From NCBI GenBank assembly GCA_949987705.1, contig OX465284.1, forward strand, positions 106,375,163-106,439,162: a stretch of DNA of 64,000 nucleotides. The letters are read 5' to 3'. The notes under the pieces are model-generated. The model saw nothing but the letters and a program-made list of their open reading frames with translations, had not been told where the DNA came from and searched no databases. The DNA is from Thereva unica (taxonomy: Eukaryota; Arthropoda; Insecta; Diptera; Therevidae). The position numbers were made by a program, and so were the translations under genes. The stretch's first letter is position 1. Every line of letters starts with the position of its first letter. Positions 1 through 9,914 of the stretch are shown piece after piece.

Positions 1-1531
1 AGTCGGTCGAGTAGCAAAAAAGTTAACAAGAAAACTTTCATCGCTCCTTTTTTTTTCGGGTGGTAGAGAGAGTCAACCAAGATAGAAAAGTTTTAAGTAA
101 TTACAATAGAATTCCGTAGAGGGGAGATTACCGTGAAATTCCCAGACCATGGATGGTTCTATAGTTATTAAACAAGGATTATTGTGTCGTCAGGATGCGC
201 CAAGGAATCCCCAAGTCAAGATTTTGAGGGTCAATCTGTGCGGCGGCGGCCTTAAGCGGGTGACTTTTAAAAATCGATCATTCTATGGTGGCAGGGGTTG
301 TAACAGGGGAATTTCTTTTCAATACCGCGGGAATGAGCACAAAAAACAACAACAACAAATGAATTAGGAATTAATCGGTCTTTATTAATAATTACGAATA
401 ATTAATCTGATAGATTCAATTCAGCACTTAATCAAATTTTGCAACAGATTTTGGGATAGAAATATGCCGACGGTGGGGAGAACCCTTCCGCCCCAGCCCC
501 AAAAACGAACTTGGATGGTGAATATCTGGCAATTAATTACACAGAAATGCTTTGTTTTCGGTTTATTTAGGAAAATGTAAATGATTTCAAATTAAATGGA
601 TAAATTAACGACTAAATTACGGGGATAGATTTGAATAGCCATAAATAGTGAGCGAGGCAGCAACAGCAACAGCCAAAAAAGCGAGAAGGCAAAGGGCTAA
701 CGAAATTGATTGAAATAATTCCTGATATTCTCGGAGAGCCGAATTAAAACAGCTGTGGGAGTTTAATGAAAATGGTCGGCAGCCGAAATGCGAGGGGTGT
801 CAGAATGATTTATAAACACAGAGCGTTAATTAACATAATTACATTTTAAATTTAATGCCTAAAATCTGGAGATAGTGTGCAGAATTGCTGATTTAGTGTG
901 AAAGAGTTGGGTGGAAATAGTTGAATTTTGGCAGGATTTTTGGGGTTTTGAATTTCACGCATCGGAGACATTTGAAATATAGTACAATATAATATGGCGA
1001 TATGTAGTAGGGTGGTAGAAGAGTAGTCGCGATAATATGTCATTAATTGCTCCCAATTCCAAAAGTTTGTGAAGCACATGGCTGTGCTGCAAATAGAGAT
1101 ACAAGTGCAGCTAACATCAGGGAACATCCTGGACCAGATGACGAGGTTGGAGCAGGTGTGGATAAAGGTGAATGGAAGTTACGCTGAAGCCCATCCACCA
1201 GAATCTTAAGGCCCCCAAACACGGTCAAATTGAATGTACAGCCAGATTTACATCAAACCCATACGCGCAACTAGTTTTGATCGGCCGACCGCCTCACAAT
1301 CGATAGTCTTGGTTGTCGGTCCGCACTAAGCAAGCACAGTGTCAGTCAGATCTTAACCGGAGCTTCTGACTGGATCGGAAATTTGCATATCTTAACAAAT
1401 TGTAGGAACTGTTACACTTATTTGATAATTTAGAATATGTGGTCATTCCATCGCAGATCTTCTGTTAGTTTTCTTCCTGGGATATTATGAGATAGCTCAA
1501 CTATTAGATTCAGGATGTCCTCTGAAATTGC
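1..1531. other. AT-rich spacer, no gene seen
   Basis: No frame here resembles a known protein. The short open frames at 149-367 (+) and 852-1228 (-) have no recognisable motif and look like chance. A 43-codon frame begins at the ATG at 1078 (+) and is hydrophilic, but I cannot assign it. AT-rich sequence with TTAATTA-type runs suggests intergenic or intronic DNA. Confidence 0.6.
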
Positions 1532-1568
1532 AGTAGGTATTGGAGCGGTTGGGCCTGAGAACTTAATC
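1532..1568 (+). repeat. Dispersed 35-bp motif, copy 1 (core GTAGGTATTGG)
   Basis: This is one of at least a dozen copies in the window of a motif with core GTAGGTATTGGGGCGGTT, followed by a CATGGGAAC-like block. This copy reads AGTAGGTATTGGAGCGGTT then GGGCCTGAGAAC. An inverted copy lies at 3517-3549, so the pair brackets the Helitron remnant. Whether the two form real terminal repeats of one 2-kb unit or are independent insertions cannot be decided here; I see no convincing target duplication. Confidence 0.7.
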
Positions 1569-1929
1569 ATCGGAGTGAACCATTTTGGAATAATGATCAA
1601 GGCTATCAAACAGCATGCGGCCCTTTAGATTTAGGCAAAATTCATAAATCACTTAATAAGGTTGTCTTAAACAATCTATACATTTGTACAACATAGTTAG
1701 GGTTAGTTATACCATTTATAACTCAAAACCAGCTGGACCGATTTTTATGATTTTTGATTTGTTGGATTTGTTTCCTCCCTGAATAGCAGAATAATTATTA
1801 AAACATCGGAAAAATTTAATGAATAAAATTCATTTTCTCTTACATTTAGTATGGAACGGCTTTTTAGATGATATCTCAAAAACGGATTGTCTGATTTCTA
1901 TAAATTTTGCTTTTTTTTGTTCGTCGCTT

Positions 1930-2121
1930 TCCTCGGGCAATGGAAAAGTTGCTTTTTTTGGGATAGCGACCACGTTGCTAGAAAGATGCCGAACCACTCA
2001 CTCAGCGTTTAAATTGCCGTTAAACCTTCAAACGACTGAAAAACCTACATCCAACATTGCGAAACACTCAGCAATGGTCAAATTTTTGGTAGCAAGTACA
2101 ATTATCTTCTGGGATGAATGC
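1930..2121 (+). pseudogene. Helitron helicase remnant, N-terminal part
   Basis: Reading from about 1935, the translation carries GIATTLLE, then RTTHSAFKLPLNLQTTEKPT, then a stretch ending FWDEC. In Helitron PIF1-like helicases this order is the segment between the Walker A loop and the Walker B/DEC motif, immediately followed by MAHKRALEALNR. That continuation is found 340 bp downstream at 2468 onward, so the gene was split by an insertion. The Walker A loop is degraded (SSGNGK in place of a GTGKT-like sequence). The enzyme would unwind DNA in rolling-circle transposition; this copy is dead. Confidence 0.85.
2113..2121 (+). repeat. Target-site duplication, left copy
   Basis: GATGAATGC here and GATAAATGC at 2458-2466 match at 8 of 9 bases. 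They flank the retroelement insertion exactly where the Helitron helicase is interrupted after its DEC motif. Confidence 0.75.
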
Positions 2122-2457
2122 GAGACCATTCCAGATACTCTTCAATAACGAGATCTACGAACGCTAAACGGGACATAGATGTTGTGAAGAAAATAAAGCT
2201 CGGTAGGCTCCGGTGGGCAGGGCATCAAGCTCCTATGAGTGAAGACGAGCCTGCTAGGGAAATTATCTGTGGAAAGCCATATGGGGTGCGACGGCGAAGG
2301 AGACCCAATCTTTGCTGGAGGAATGACGTAGACCAAGACGCTCAGAGCTTAGGGGTGCCAAATTGGTTGACATCGACTCAGAATCGTAGCCGGTGAAGAG
2401 AACAGTTGCGAGAGGCCAAGACCGGATACCGGTTGTAGAGCTGTTAAAGAAGAAGAA
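2122..2457 (+). mobile_element. RTE-like non-LTR retrotransposon, 5'-truncated 3' end
   Basis: The translation contains GRLRWAGHQAP, then GVRRRRRPNLCWRNDVDQDA and NW, ending REQLREAKT. This is the familiar C-terminal tail of endonuclease-reverse transcriptase elements (RLRWxGH ... GRPxxRWxDDVxxDL ... W). The 3' end is an adenine/GAA-rich tail (GTTAAAGAAGAAGAAG) rather than plain poly(A). The insert is 336 bp, sits inside the Helitron helicase, and is bounded by a near-perfect 9-bp duplication. Related tails lie at 26985-27230 and 27560-27920, and a reverse transcriptase segment plausibly of the same type is at 20150-20640. RTE is my best clade guess. Confidence 0.8.
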
Positions 2458-3385
2458 GATAAATGCAATGGCGCATAAACGGGCATTGGAAGCACTCAAT
2501 CGAACTATGAAATATCTGCACATTGACTCAAGATATTTTGTAGGCGCAATGATTCTATTGCCTGAATATTTCCGCCAAACCCTACCAGTCATTCCAAAAT
2601 CGATCGCTGCCGACAAAATAAACGCTTGCCTGAATTCTGCGACTCTGTGGCGCTATATGAAGAAACTTCAGCTGACGACAAACATGCAAGTTGCCTCGCC
2701 CAACAATCCATTTAACGACGATTTCTTCAAGAAATTGCTGACTTTTCTGTTTGACGAATCGAACGGATTGATTTCTTTTCCGCCAAATTTTTGCAATTTC
2801 GTATCATCGAAGGACGAGCTCATCAACAAAGTGTTTCAACATCATTGAAAACGATCAAAATCCTAATTGTTTGAGGGAACGAGCAATTCTTACGGCTAAA
2901 ACAAAGATCGATGAATCACTTAAACCTCACAATTCAGAATCGAATCGTTGGTCCACTGCATTCCTAAAAATCTAGCGACTATGTAACAAATGAAGATGAG
3001 GTAATCAACTATCCAACTGAATTTTTAAACTTATTGCATCAATTGCACAATTTACGACTAAAGGTTGTCCTGGTAGTCATCATGCTTCAAAATCTGAACC
3101 AACCACAACACTATGTAACGGAACGAGTTTGGGGGTGAGAAAGCTTATGGGCATTGGGATTCACTCGACGATACTCAAAGGAAAGTTCAAAGGTGAAGAA
3201 GTCGCCATTATAAGACTTCTTCATTCGTCTTGTATTCACCATGACGATCAACAAATCACAAGGCCAATGCTTGAGTTTTTGGGGCCTGATTCTAGAAAAT
3301 GAATGTTTCTCTCACGGACAATTATACGTAGCATGTTCGTTCCCGCATTTGACAACAAAAGAAAAATGAAGATGGACGGGTAAGC
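2458..3385 (+). pseudogene. Helitron helicase remnant, C-terminal part
   Basis: After the second target-site copy the helicase resumes with MAHKRALEALNR. Then come FRQTLPVIPKS (motif III region), LWRYMKKLQLTTNMQV and SNGLISFPPNF. After a frame change near 2848 come LCNGTSLGVRKLMG, TMTINKSQGQ (motif V) and HGQLYVACS (motif VI, with the usual arginine replaced). Several frameshifts and stops make it non-functional. Intact Helitron helicases also carry a Rep endonuclease domain upstream; none is visible here, so this is a fragment. Identification as Helitron is strong; an intact length cannot be inferred. Confidence 0.9.
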
Positions 3386-3516
3386 CAGTTATTAATAAAG
3401 AAAGGTGACTGACTGGCCTGATTAAGTGCGCTAGACTCAGAGGGTCAACCAATTAACTTAATTACATGGAGATTGATGGCCTTGACCAATATTCAGTGCC
3501 ACGCCCTGGCGACCAA

Positions 3517-3549
3517 CTTCTCATGGCCAACCGCCCCAATACCTACTAA
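3517..3549 (-). repeat. Dispersed 35-bp motif, copy 2 (inverted to copy 1)
   Basis: On the minus strand it reads GTAGGTATTGGGGCGGTT then GGCCATGAGAA, differing from copy 1 at only a few positions over about 30 bp. It lies about 130 bp past the last recognisable Helitron sequence. Confidence 0.75.
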
Positions 3550-5095
3550 CTGCGTGTATAAGTAGAAGTTAGACAATACTTCCTTTTAGATATGTTAATT
3601 TTTACAGGAGTTTTGCTTTTGGATGTGATATAGTCTTTTAATAACATTTGGACACCTTCAAAATCTCTGCGCTTATTTGCAAAAGGAATTTTTGCAGTTA
3701 CCTGAAGCGATGGTAGTCTGATAGTACAATATCAGGACAATGTTGGGTCGGAGGTAATATGCAATTGTATTTTTTTGTGCGAGATTTTCATGCCACTAGC
3801 GGTTTACTATTGTAGATAGGAACTAAATGTTTGGTTGATACTGAAGGTCACCCAGGACTGAGTGACTGATTAACAAAAGGGGCTCGAATTCTGCATGGTA
3901 TCTTCGTACAGTGTTATCAGGTTATAGAACAAGAAATTTACCTCAGATGTCTGGGATGTTTTGTGATATAGAATGCGTGCTCTTTCCATCAGAAGCCCTC
4001 GGTCAATGGGACGTCTCGAATGTTAAGACATACGTAGGGGAGTTCTGTACCAATAAATATACAGATATAACACCTTATTGTTTTGAATTTATTGAATGCG
4101 ATTAGAGCCTTAATAGAGATTAGAAATTAGCAGGTAATAAAATTGACCCCCGGGGACACCACTGAATGAAATGGAGTTTAAAGCTTAAATTTAATGGCGC
4201 AGATAGGATTAAATTAATAATTAATCATCTAGAAAGGAGTTTATCCACTCTGAAAATTTTATATTAATTTTATATTAATATATAATTATCAATCCAGCAT
4301 AAATTTTCGCTCCTCCAAAATAAAACACAAAAACAAAAAAATATAATAATTCATAATTAAAACAATTGCCAACATCAAGATAATTAAAGTTGAAATACAA
4401 TATTTCACCATAAAATCCCTGCAACAATGATTTAGAGTATAAATTTTCTCGCCTGGAGGGCAGAGAGAGCAGCGCCAAAGTGGAACAAGCTGAAACCCGC
4501 CCGTAAAATACATGCAAAATACTTTCAAGGATATCTATTTAATAATAAATTAATAAGATCAATTCTGATTTTGATAATTATTAACTAGGGTTACCCCCAA
4601 AAATTGATATTCATTGACCCATAATTAATCCGATTTGTGTTATCGATATCATAATTGTTGGGATCATACGTGATTTGTTATAATTTTAGGTTGAAATGAA
4701 ATTTTAGCTGGGCAGAATGTATTAGTGCGAAATTTTAGGGATAATCGGAAATAAATTAATTAAGGGTTGTCCATTTAATTGTATAATAATTATCGTATTT
4801 TTTTTGTTTTGTTGGAATTGTCATTGGTGATTAGTTCTGGCGTATTTAACATATTATTTAATGGTGAGACAGTTTTGGGCGGTGGACAACAGAATTGGTA
4901 CTTGTAGGTACACCGATATTTTATAAATGCCCTTCGGTTTTGAAACCGTATATGTAATTGGTCCTGGTAATATTTTAGAGAAAATACAAACCCTTTTCAA
5001 AAAGATTCAAATACCTTTGGGCAACTGAAAATATGTAGAAAGTTTTTCAGCTTCTCATTGCTGCCTTTTACATAAATCAAGCGCCATATATGAAG
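3550..5095. other. AT-rich spacer, no gene seen
   Basis: Nothing is recognisable. Open frames at 3911-4105 (+) and 4275-4528 (-) are low-complexity or unrecognised. A GGTAATAAAA tract at 4130 resembles a motif repeated elsewhere in the window (20.9, 23.0 and 55.8-56.3 kb). Confidence 0.6.
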
Positions 5096-5099
5096 CGTC

Positions 5100-5320
5100 C
5101 CTAAAAAAGGCTGTTCCTCCAAACGCCAAAAGAAAGGAAGTGACAAGGAAGGCCTACCAAGATGTGAAGACGAAGTACTTGTACTTAAGCATAGTTGAGA
5201 TTAACGACTGGAAGAGAAGGACGCAGGACCAAGAAACTTGGAAGAAAATTCTTAAGGAGGTTAAGGCTCAAGCCAATGATAATGCTGCTGCTGCTGATTT
5301 ACAGGGTACTTCAAAAATAA
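5100..5320 (+). mobile_element. Possible non-LTR retroelement C-terminal tail
   Basis: The frame contains INDWKRRTQDQETWKKILKE, which resembles the terminal NWxxxAQDRxxWRxIVxEAK segment that closes many insect endonuclease-reverse transcriptases. There is no further reverse transcriptase upstream. A short open frame starts at 5140 and stops at 5325. Low-complexity Lys/Glu content means chance resemblance is possible. Confidence 0.4.
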
Positions 5321-5464
5321 TTTAAGTAGCATACTAGTAGATGGCATTGAGCTTCGTACTCTTCTGGCCACCGGGCCATTTGTATAATGCGTTATCCTGA
5401 TATGGAGGCTTTACCTAGATGGGCTTTCCTTTCCTACCATACGAGTCAAGGGCTGCCAACGTGA

Positions 5465-5580
5465 ACTTGAAGAGCTGGGCGGCGTTCTCCATCAAGTTAC
5501 CCTTGTTTGGGTCCCGGCGCGTAAGGCTTTGAATTGGCAGATGGTTTCCAAACTGGGAATCGCGAACCACAAGGGGCACT
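5465..5580 (+). mobile_element. Possible RNase H fragment of a retroelement
   Basis: The translation HQVTLVWVPARKALNWQM resembles the VTLxWVPGHxGxxGNExAD block found at the end of RNase H domains in non-LTR elements, with the His and Asn-Glu residues lost. It is followed by a run of 13 G at about 5598. The fragment is too short to place in a clade. Confidence 0.4.
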
Positions 5581-5737
5581 TATAGCTCAAGGGGGATGGG
5601 GGGGGGGGGGAGGATGATTTTATCTTTTTAATTTTTATTTAAATTTGAATGTGCCTTTTTATTTTGCATCTCATATGCATCTTTGGATCTCTCTTTTTTA
5701 TTTCGCCATCTAGACCGATTTCAACAAATGTGTCCGA

Positions 5738-6435
5738 TTCATTCGCTCAAGGTCATTTGTCCAAGGTCATTTGTCCAAGGTCCTTTGCCCAAGGTCATTT
5801 GCCCAAGGTCATTTGCTCAAGGTCATTTGCTCAAGGTCATTTACCCAAGGTCATTTGCCCAAGGTCATTTGCTCAAGGTTATTTGTCCAAGGTCATTTGC
5901 CCAAGGTCATTTGCCCAAGGTCATTTGAACAAGGTCATTTACCCAAGGTCATTTTCTCAAGGTCATTTGCCCAAGGTCATTTGCCCAAGGTCATTTGTGC
6001 AAGGTCATTTGCTCAAAGTCATTTGCCCAAGGTCATTTGCCCAAGGTCATTGCCCAAGGTCATTTGAACAAGGTCATTTACCCAAGGTCATTACCCAAGG
6101 TCATTTTCTCAAGGTCATTTGCCCAAGGTAATTTGCCCAAGGTCATTTGTTCAAGGTCATTTGCTCAAGGTCATTTGCCCAAGGTAATTTGCCCAAGGTC
6201 ATTTGTTCAAGGTCATTTGCTCAAGGTCATTTGCTCAACGTCGTTTGCTCAAGGTCATTTGCTCAAGGTCATTTGCCCAAGGTCATTTGCCCAAGGTCAT
6301 TTGCCCAAGGTCATTTGCCCAAGGACATTTGTTCCAGATCATTTGCCCTAGGTCATTTGCTCAAGGTTATTTGTTCAAGGTCATTTGCCCAAAGTCATTT
6401 GCCCAAGATTATTTGCCCAAGGTCATTTGCCCAAG
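5738..6435 (+). repeat. Minisatellite, about 50 units of 14 bp (AAGGTCATTTGCCC)
   Basis: A tandem array of about 700 bp. The AAGGTCATTT part is nearly invariant, while the two or three bases before CAAGG vary (GCC, GCT, GTC, GTT, ACC, GAA, GTG). Some units are 12-13 bp. A four-unit, 56-bp higher-order repeat is visible: the GGTAATTTG variant starts at both 6127 and 6183. A longer block starting TTGAACAAGG recurs at 5925 and 6064. Because 42 bp equals 14 codons without stops, all three plus-strand frames stay open across long stretches, giving a chance peptide repeat (GHLPKVICPRSFAQ); I do not regard it as coding. Most units contain YCAAGGTCA, the consensus of FTZ-F1/SF-1-class nuclear receptors. 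Confidence 0.97.
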
Positions 6436-7230
6436 TTGGACTGTGCGTGCCTATCGTAAAAAATATGGCAGGAACTCGGCTCCGTCACACAACACAATTC
6501 GTAGTTTGGTGAAGAATTTCTTTGAGTATGGGTCTGTATCCACTCGCCAGCGTCCCATTCGATCGCAACCAAGACACTCCAACGAAGTTGTTGAAACGGT
6601 AATAGAGAGTGTTGACGATTATCCTAGTGTATCGTATCACTGGCGATTTCAGGAATTAAACGTGAGTGGAATGACTAAAGAAGATTATGAAGCAAGATCT
6701 TCATCTCTTCCCATAGAAAGTGCATCTTACTCAATAATTGTTGCCAATGGACAAGCCGCGTCGTTTACAATAACGAAATGCCGTCGCAAGAATGTCGAGT
6801 TAGATTTTTGGGACAAAACTTCAATGACGGCCGAAGCTTTTTTTACACTCTCTGGCGGAGTCAATAAACAAAACTGTCAAATTTGGGGAATAGCTGTCAA
6901 GCGAGAAAGTCACTGTTCGAAAGAGTGGGCTCAAAAACCATCATCGGACAATTTTTCTTGAAAGTTCGAAAATATGCAAACTATCGTTGGAAGTTGGTGC
7001 ACATCAGAAAAGACGTAAGCCTGACGAACCTTTTTTCAATAAGACTGCACACCTTACCACACCGCAGCGACTACGATGAAACTCTAGAAAAAGTGAAGTT
7101 TATGCCAGCAAGCCAAAGACCATTTACGAACTCAGGAATAGCTAATAAGACTCCCGAAAACAGCTGCTTTTTGCGTATCGAATGGAGGTCATTAAAGGTT
7201 TTTGAATATAATGTGAACTGATTTGAAATT
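6436..7230 (+). pseudogene. Dead HTH/DDE transposase (DUF4817-type, Tc1/mariner-like)
   Basis: The array ends directly in VRAYRKKYGRNSAPSHNTIR, then KNFFEYGSVSTRQRP: the N-terminal helix-turn-helix typical of insect DUF4817 transposase-derived proteins. After a deletion come LSGGVNKQNCQIWG, the part around the central catalytic Asp, then SKTIIGQFFL, and finally KVYASKPKTIYELRN in another frame. Together they follow the order of a mariner-like DDE transposase of roughly 340 residues. At least three frame changes and internal losses show it is inactive. The 14-bp array appears to have expanded inside or against this element. Confidence 0.85.
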
Positions 7231-7439
7231 AATGGTAGAGAATATCTTAAATAAATCTTGATTATATGTCAAAATCTAGATGGCGCACCCCACAAGTATG
7301 CAAATAAACATATTTTATTGTGGCTCGCTCAAGGGTTTTTTATGCAACAGAAGGTCGTAGTATCATCAAGTTTGGAAACCATTGGACTAGATAGAGGGCT
7401 GACATTGTATACATCGGCCTGAAACGCGCTATTGGGGCA

Positions 7440-7615
7440 CCCACCTAACTAAGCCAAGGAGTTTTCGGACGCAGTAGACTGGAGATTGTTGGCTTGACTA
7501 CCCATACACTGTGCCCTGAATTACCAGCCCTCATGTTTTCTATGAATGGGTCGAGATAGCGAGGGGCAGGGTCTATCTATCCAACGAGACAGTGCTCGAA
7601 CAGTCAGGTCTAAAT
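7440..7615 (+). mobile_element. Possible non-LTR C-terminal scrap
   Basis: The segment YEWVEIARGRVYLSNETVLE resembles the CPEIARSRVVLFDESLAE sequence at 53792-53983, which is itself a clear R1/LOA-like C-terminus. The preceding Cys/His knuckle is not visible. Similarity is limited to about 20 residues, so the call is tentative. Confidence 0.35.
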
Positions 7616-7619
7616 ATAG

Positions 7620-8303
7620 ATGAATGAATGGTTTTGTGGCATTAGTTGACAAAAGGTAACTTGCTTTAGACACGAGATAATCCAGGGGATAGTGTGCTTG
7701 ATTTGAACTTTTAAGTATGTGCGCCTCCCCCTTACACCTATCTAGAACTTTCCCTTATTTATGTCATATATCTCTTCTCGGCAACTTCAGTTATTGCTAA
7801 TCACGAAAATCGCTTCCTGTTCGTATATCGAAATCAACCAGCAAAAGCATTTGCCATGAACCTGGGTATTGACCACAAAAATGCTTTGCCATTTTCACAA
7901 AGCTGAATACACAAAGGAACTCAAAGGATTAGTTCCACATGAATTTAGCTTGAAAAATATGATAGTGTGGGGCACTGGTGAAACGCATTGAAATCGACAC
8001 GGTTAAGGACAGTGTGTCACATGCGACTATCGGAAATGTCAAACATTGGGGACAAGAGATTGTGAGCAGTTAAAGCGTTCGCGAAGTCAGTATTAAGTTC
8101 ACAAAGAGTAATGTTGTGTGTGCCGTGATCAGCTCGGTATATGTAAGTTGTGTATAGATTTCTGGATTTATAGTGAATTCACTTTAAACACAACATTTTC
8201 AATGAATTCAAGTTAATTTAATTTCAATATAATTCAAATTAATTTCGAGCATTTGTTAGGTTAAGTCTTGGTTCAACTCACTATATTAATTTTAAATTCT
8301 TTC
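7620..8303. other. Spacer, nothing recognised
   Basis: No motif, repeat or convincing frame was found. The sequence before 8150 is of mixed composition and could be an unrecognised decayed element. Confidence 0.5.
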
Positions 8304-8370
8304 GGGTATATCCCACCGCTGCCACCAATATTTTGACTCTCTAATTCCAGTCGCTGAATCTACTGCTATC
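8304..8370 (-). mobile_element. LTR-retrotransposon PBS fragment, copy 1 (tRNA-Leu)
   Basis: Positions 8310-8327 read ATCCCACCGCTGCCACCA. On the minus strand this is an 18-bp primer-binding site complementary to the 3' CCA end of animal tRNA-Leu(AAG-type), as I recall that tRNA. Flanking GACTCT and GAATCTACTGC, shared with other copies, would be the end of the LTR. Confidence 0.75.
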
Positions 8371-9715
8371 GTTAATGCATAAAGGAATTTTCATTCTTAA
8401 AATGAACAAAATAAGCTAAAAAAAAAAAAAAACAAAATGCGCTTATGTACTAATCATTAATTACGAATATCGTAACAGATATGATATGAAAAGGATGCAT
8501 GACTTTCAAATATCTTCAAACGTTCTAGTAACAACTGTTTATACAAATTGATTCAAAGAACTGCTAGGAATTATCACCTTAAATACATAAACAGCGTTTA
8601 ATTAGCAATGATCTCAAGTACAGTCTAGTTTCACAAAACCTCCCCTTAACTAAGTACAAACACGAAATGAAAATAATTGCATTTGCTCGTAATAAAACGA
8701 CAACAAGCAACACTTTGTATAATATATCATTAGCAATTTTTTTTTCGTCGTTGTTGTTGTTGTTGTACAAAATCCTTGTTAAAACTCAAATAATTACATT
8801 TACGGCCTCGTCAAATGCGTGTCCCATAAAAAGGACTTAAAATCTTTCATTTCTTGGATTTACTGGCGTTCTATGCTCTGACACTCTTACATACTAACAA
8901 AGATAGCGCTCGCTGCTGATGGTAATGGTGGTGGTAGGAGTTTGTCTACTTTTGTGTCGTTCTCCCCCCTTAAAAGTCCGGATGGGTAAGAAGATACGCA
9001 AAATTTTAATCGCCTCGTAATTGGATCCCGTCTAGACGAATTTAAGTTACCCGCAAAGGGACCACCGGACCGCCAGCAACAAAAATAATGAATAAAATGG
9101 CATTAATATCATTAAATTTTATATCACTAACAACTTAACTTTTATTGGTATTTTAAATCTTTTAAGTTTTATACGAGTTTGTTATTTATAATCGTTAATT
9201 ATATCTGAAAGTTGGGTCCTTATATGGTGGCGGCTATAAAATCCCTTTTTTATTAATTGTCACACAATTTTGATTAATTTTTGTTAATTTAGGATGTGGC
9301 AAAGGATAAAGTTTTGTAATTGCTAAAAAGGATCTCTGGAAATAATGTCTCTTGTTGGTGGCCAATTCATAAGGCAATTTCATACATCTTTTGGCGGTGT
9401 GGCTACATATTACCAATTAGTGCAGATTTAAATCCTTTTATTGTGACTAATGATTCACTTTATGGCTTTATGGGCTTATTACAGAAGATGGGTTTTATGT
9501 TATCTTCAATTAGAAGATGTGATTTTACATTTGCAACAGCGCCATCAAGAAGTATTTGTCGTGAACACTCCTGCTCTAAACTGAAAAATCTACAGCCCAG
9601 CTTATTTTATGCGACTAAACCTCAAGCGATTGTTATCGATTTAGTTCTAAAGAACTCCATTGAAAATTTGTTCTGCTGTTATATAAAGGTAGTATGGGAC
9701 GGCGATGAATTCGTT
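8371..9715. other. AT-rich spacer with a GTT microsatellite; no gene seen
   Basis: Holds a run of about 14 A near 8420 and a (GTT)n run at about 8747-8764. A better-balanced patch at about 8930-9080 has no open frame. The 134-codon frame at 9320-9724 (+) is not recognised; HQEVFVVNTPALN in another frame near 9540 could belong to the retroelement tail that follows. Confidence 0.5.
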
Positions 9716-9719
9716 GACA

Positions 9720-9900
9720 GTTAGAACAACTCGACTATGGTACAACCTTCCACAGTCAGTATTACCGAAATCATACAACATCCAACAGTTTAAAGGCAGG
9801 ATTGTCTCCTTCTTTAACATCTCCCTCTTCCTCTGGTATGGGAGGACAGGTTCCTAACAGAAGTTTAATCTCATCATCAATTTTTGAATTTTTGTTTTGT
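9720..9900 (+). mobile_element. Non-LTR retroelement 3' tail (RTTRLW type)
   Basis: The frame from 9720 gives RTTRLWYNLPQSVLPKSYN then IQQFKGRI, the conserved C-terminus of an insect non-LTR element (RTxRLWNxLPxSVFPxSYNxQxFK). Equivalent tails are at 15395, 19430, 23335, 36640-36985 (-) and 46010-46290 (-), so this is one abundant family, here called the RLW family. The rest of the element is absent, and an unrelated opposed element begins at about 9915. Confidence 0.8.
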
Positions 9901-9914
9901 TAAATTACGCAAGG

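Noticed and set aside
1532..3549. A 2-kb transposon defined by the inverted motif pair around the Helitron remnant
   Set aside because: The ends match, but no target duplication is visible and other motif copies also sit next to unrelated elements, so one unit is not proven.
3911..4105. 64-codon plus frame containing QWDVSNVKT
   Set aside because: The WDVSNVKT string recalls a bacterial surface repeat motif, but it occurs once in a short frame in AT-rich DNA; chance is more likely.
5738..6435. CRISPR array
   Set aside because: Units of 14 bp run head to tail with no spacers between repeats, and the context is eukaryotic.
5649..6961. Long overlapping open frames of 80-252 codons across the 14-bp array
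   Set aside because: They are produced by the stop-free 14-bp repeat in all three plus frames; no start context, signal or domain supports translation of the repeat part.
9320..9724. 134-codon plus frame as a gene
   Set aside because: No domain recognised, and its end overlaps a clear retroelement tail in another frame.
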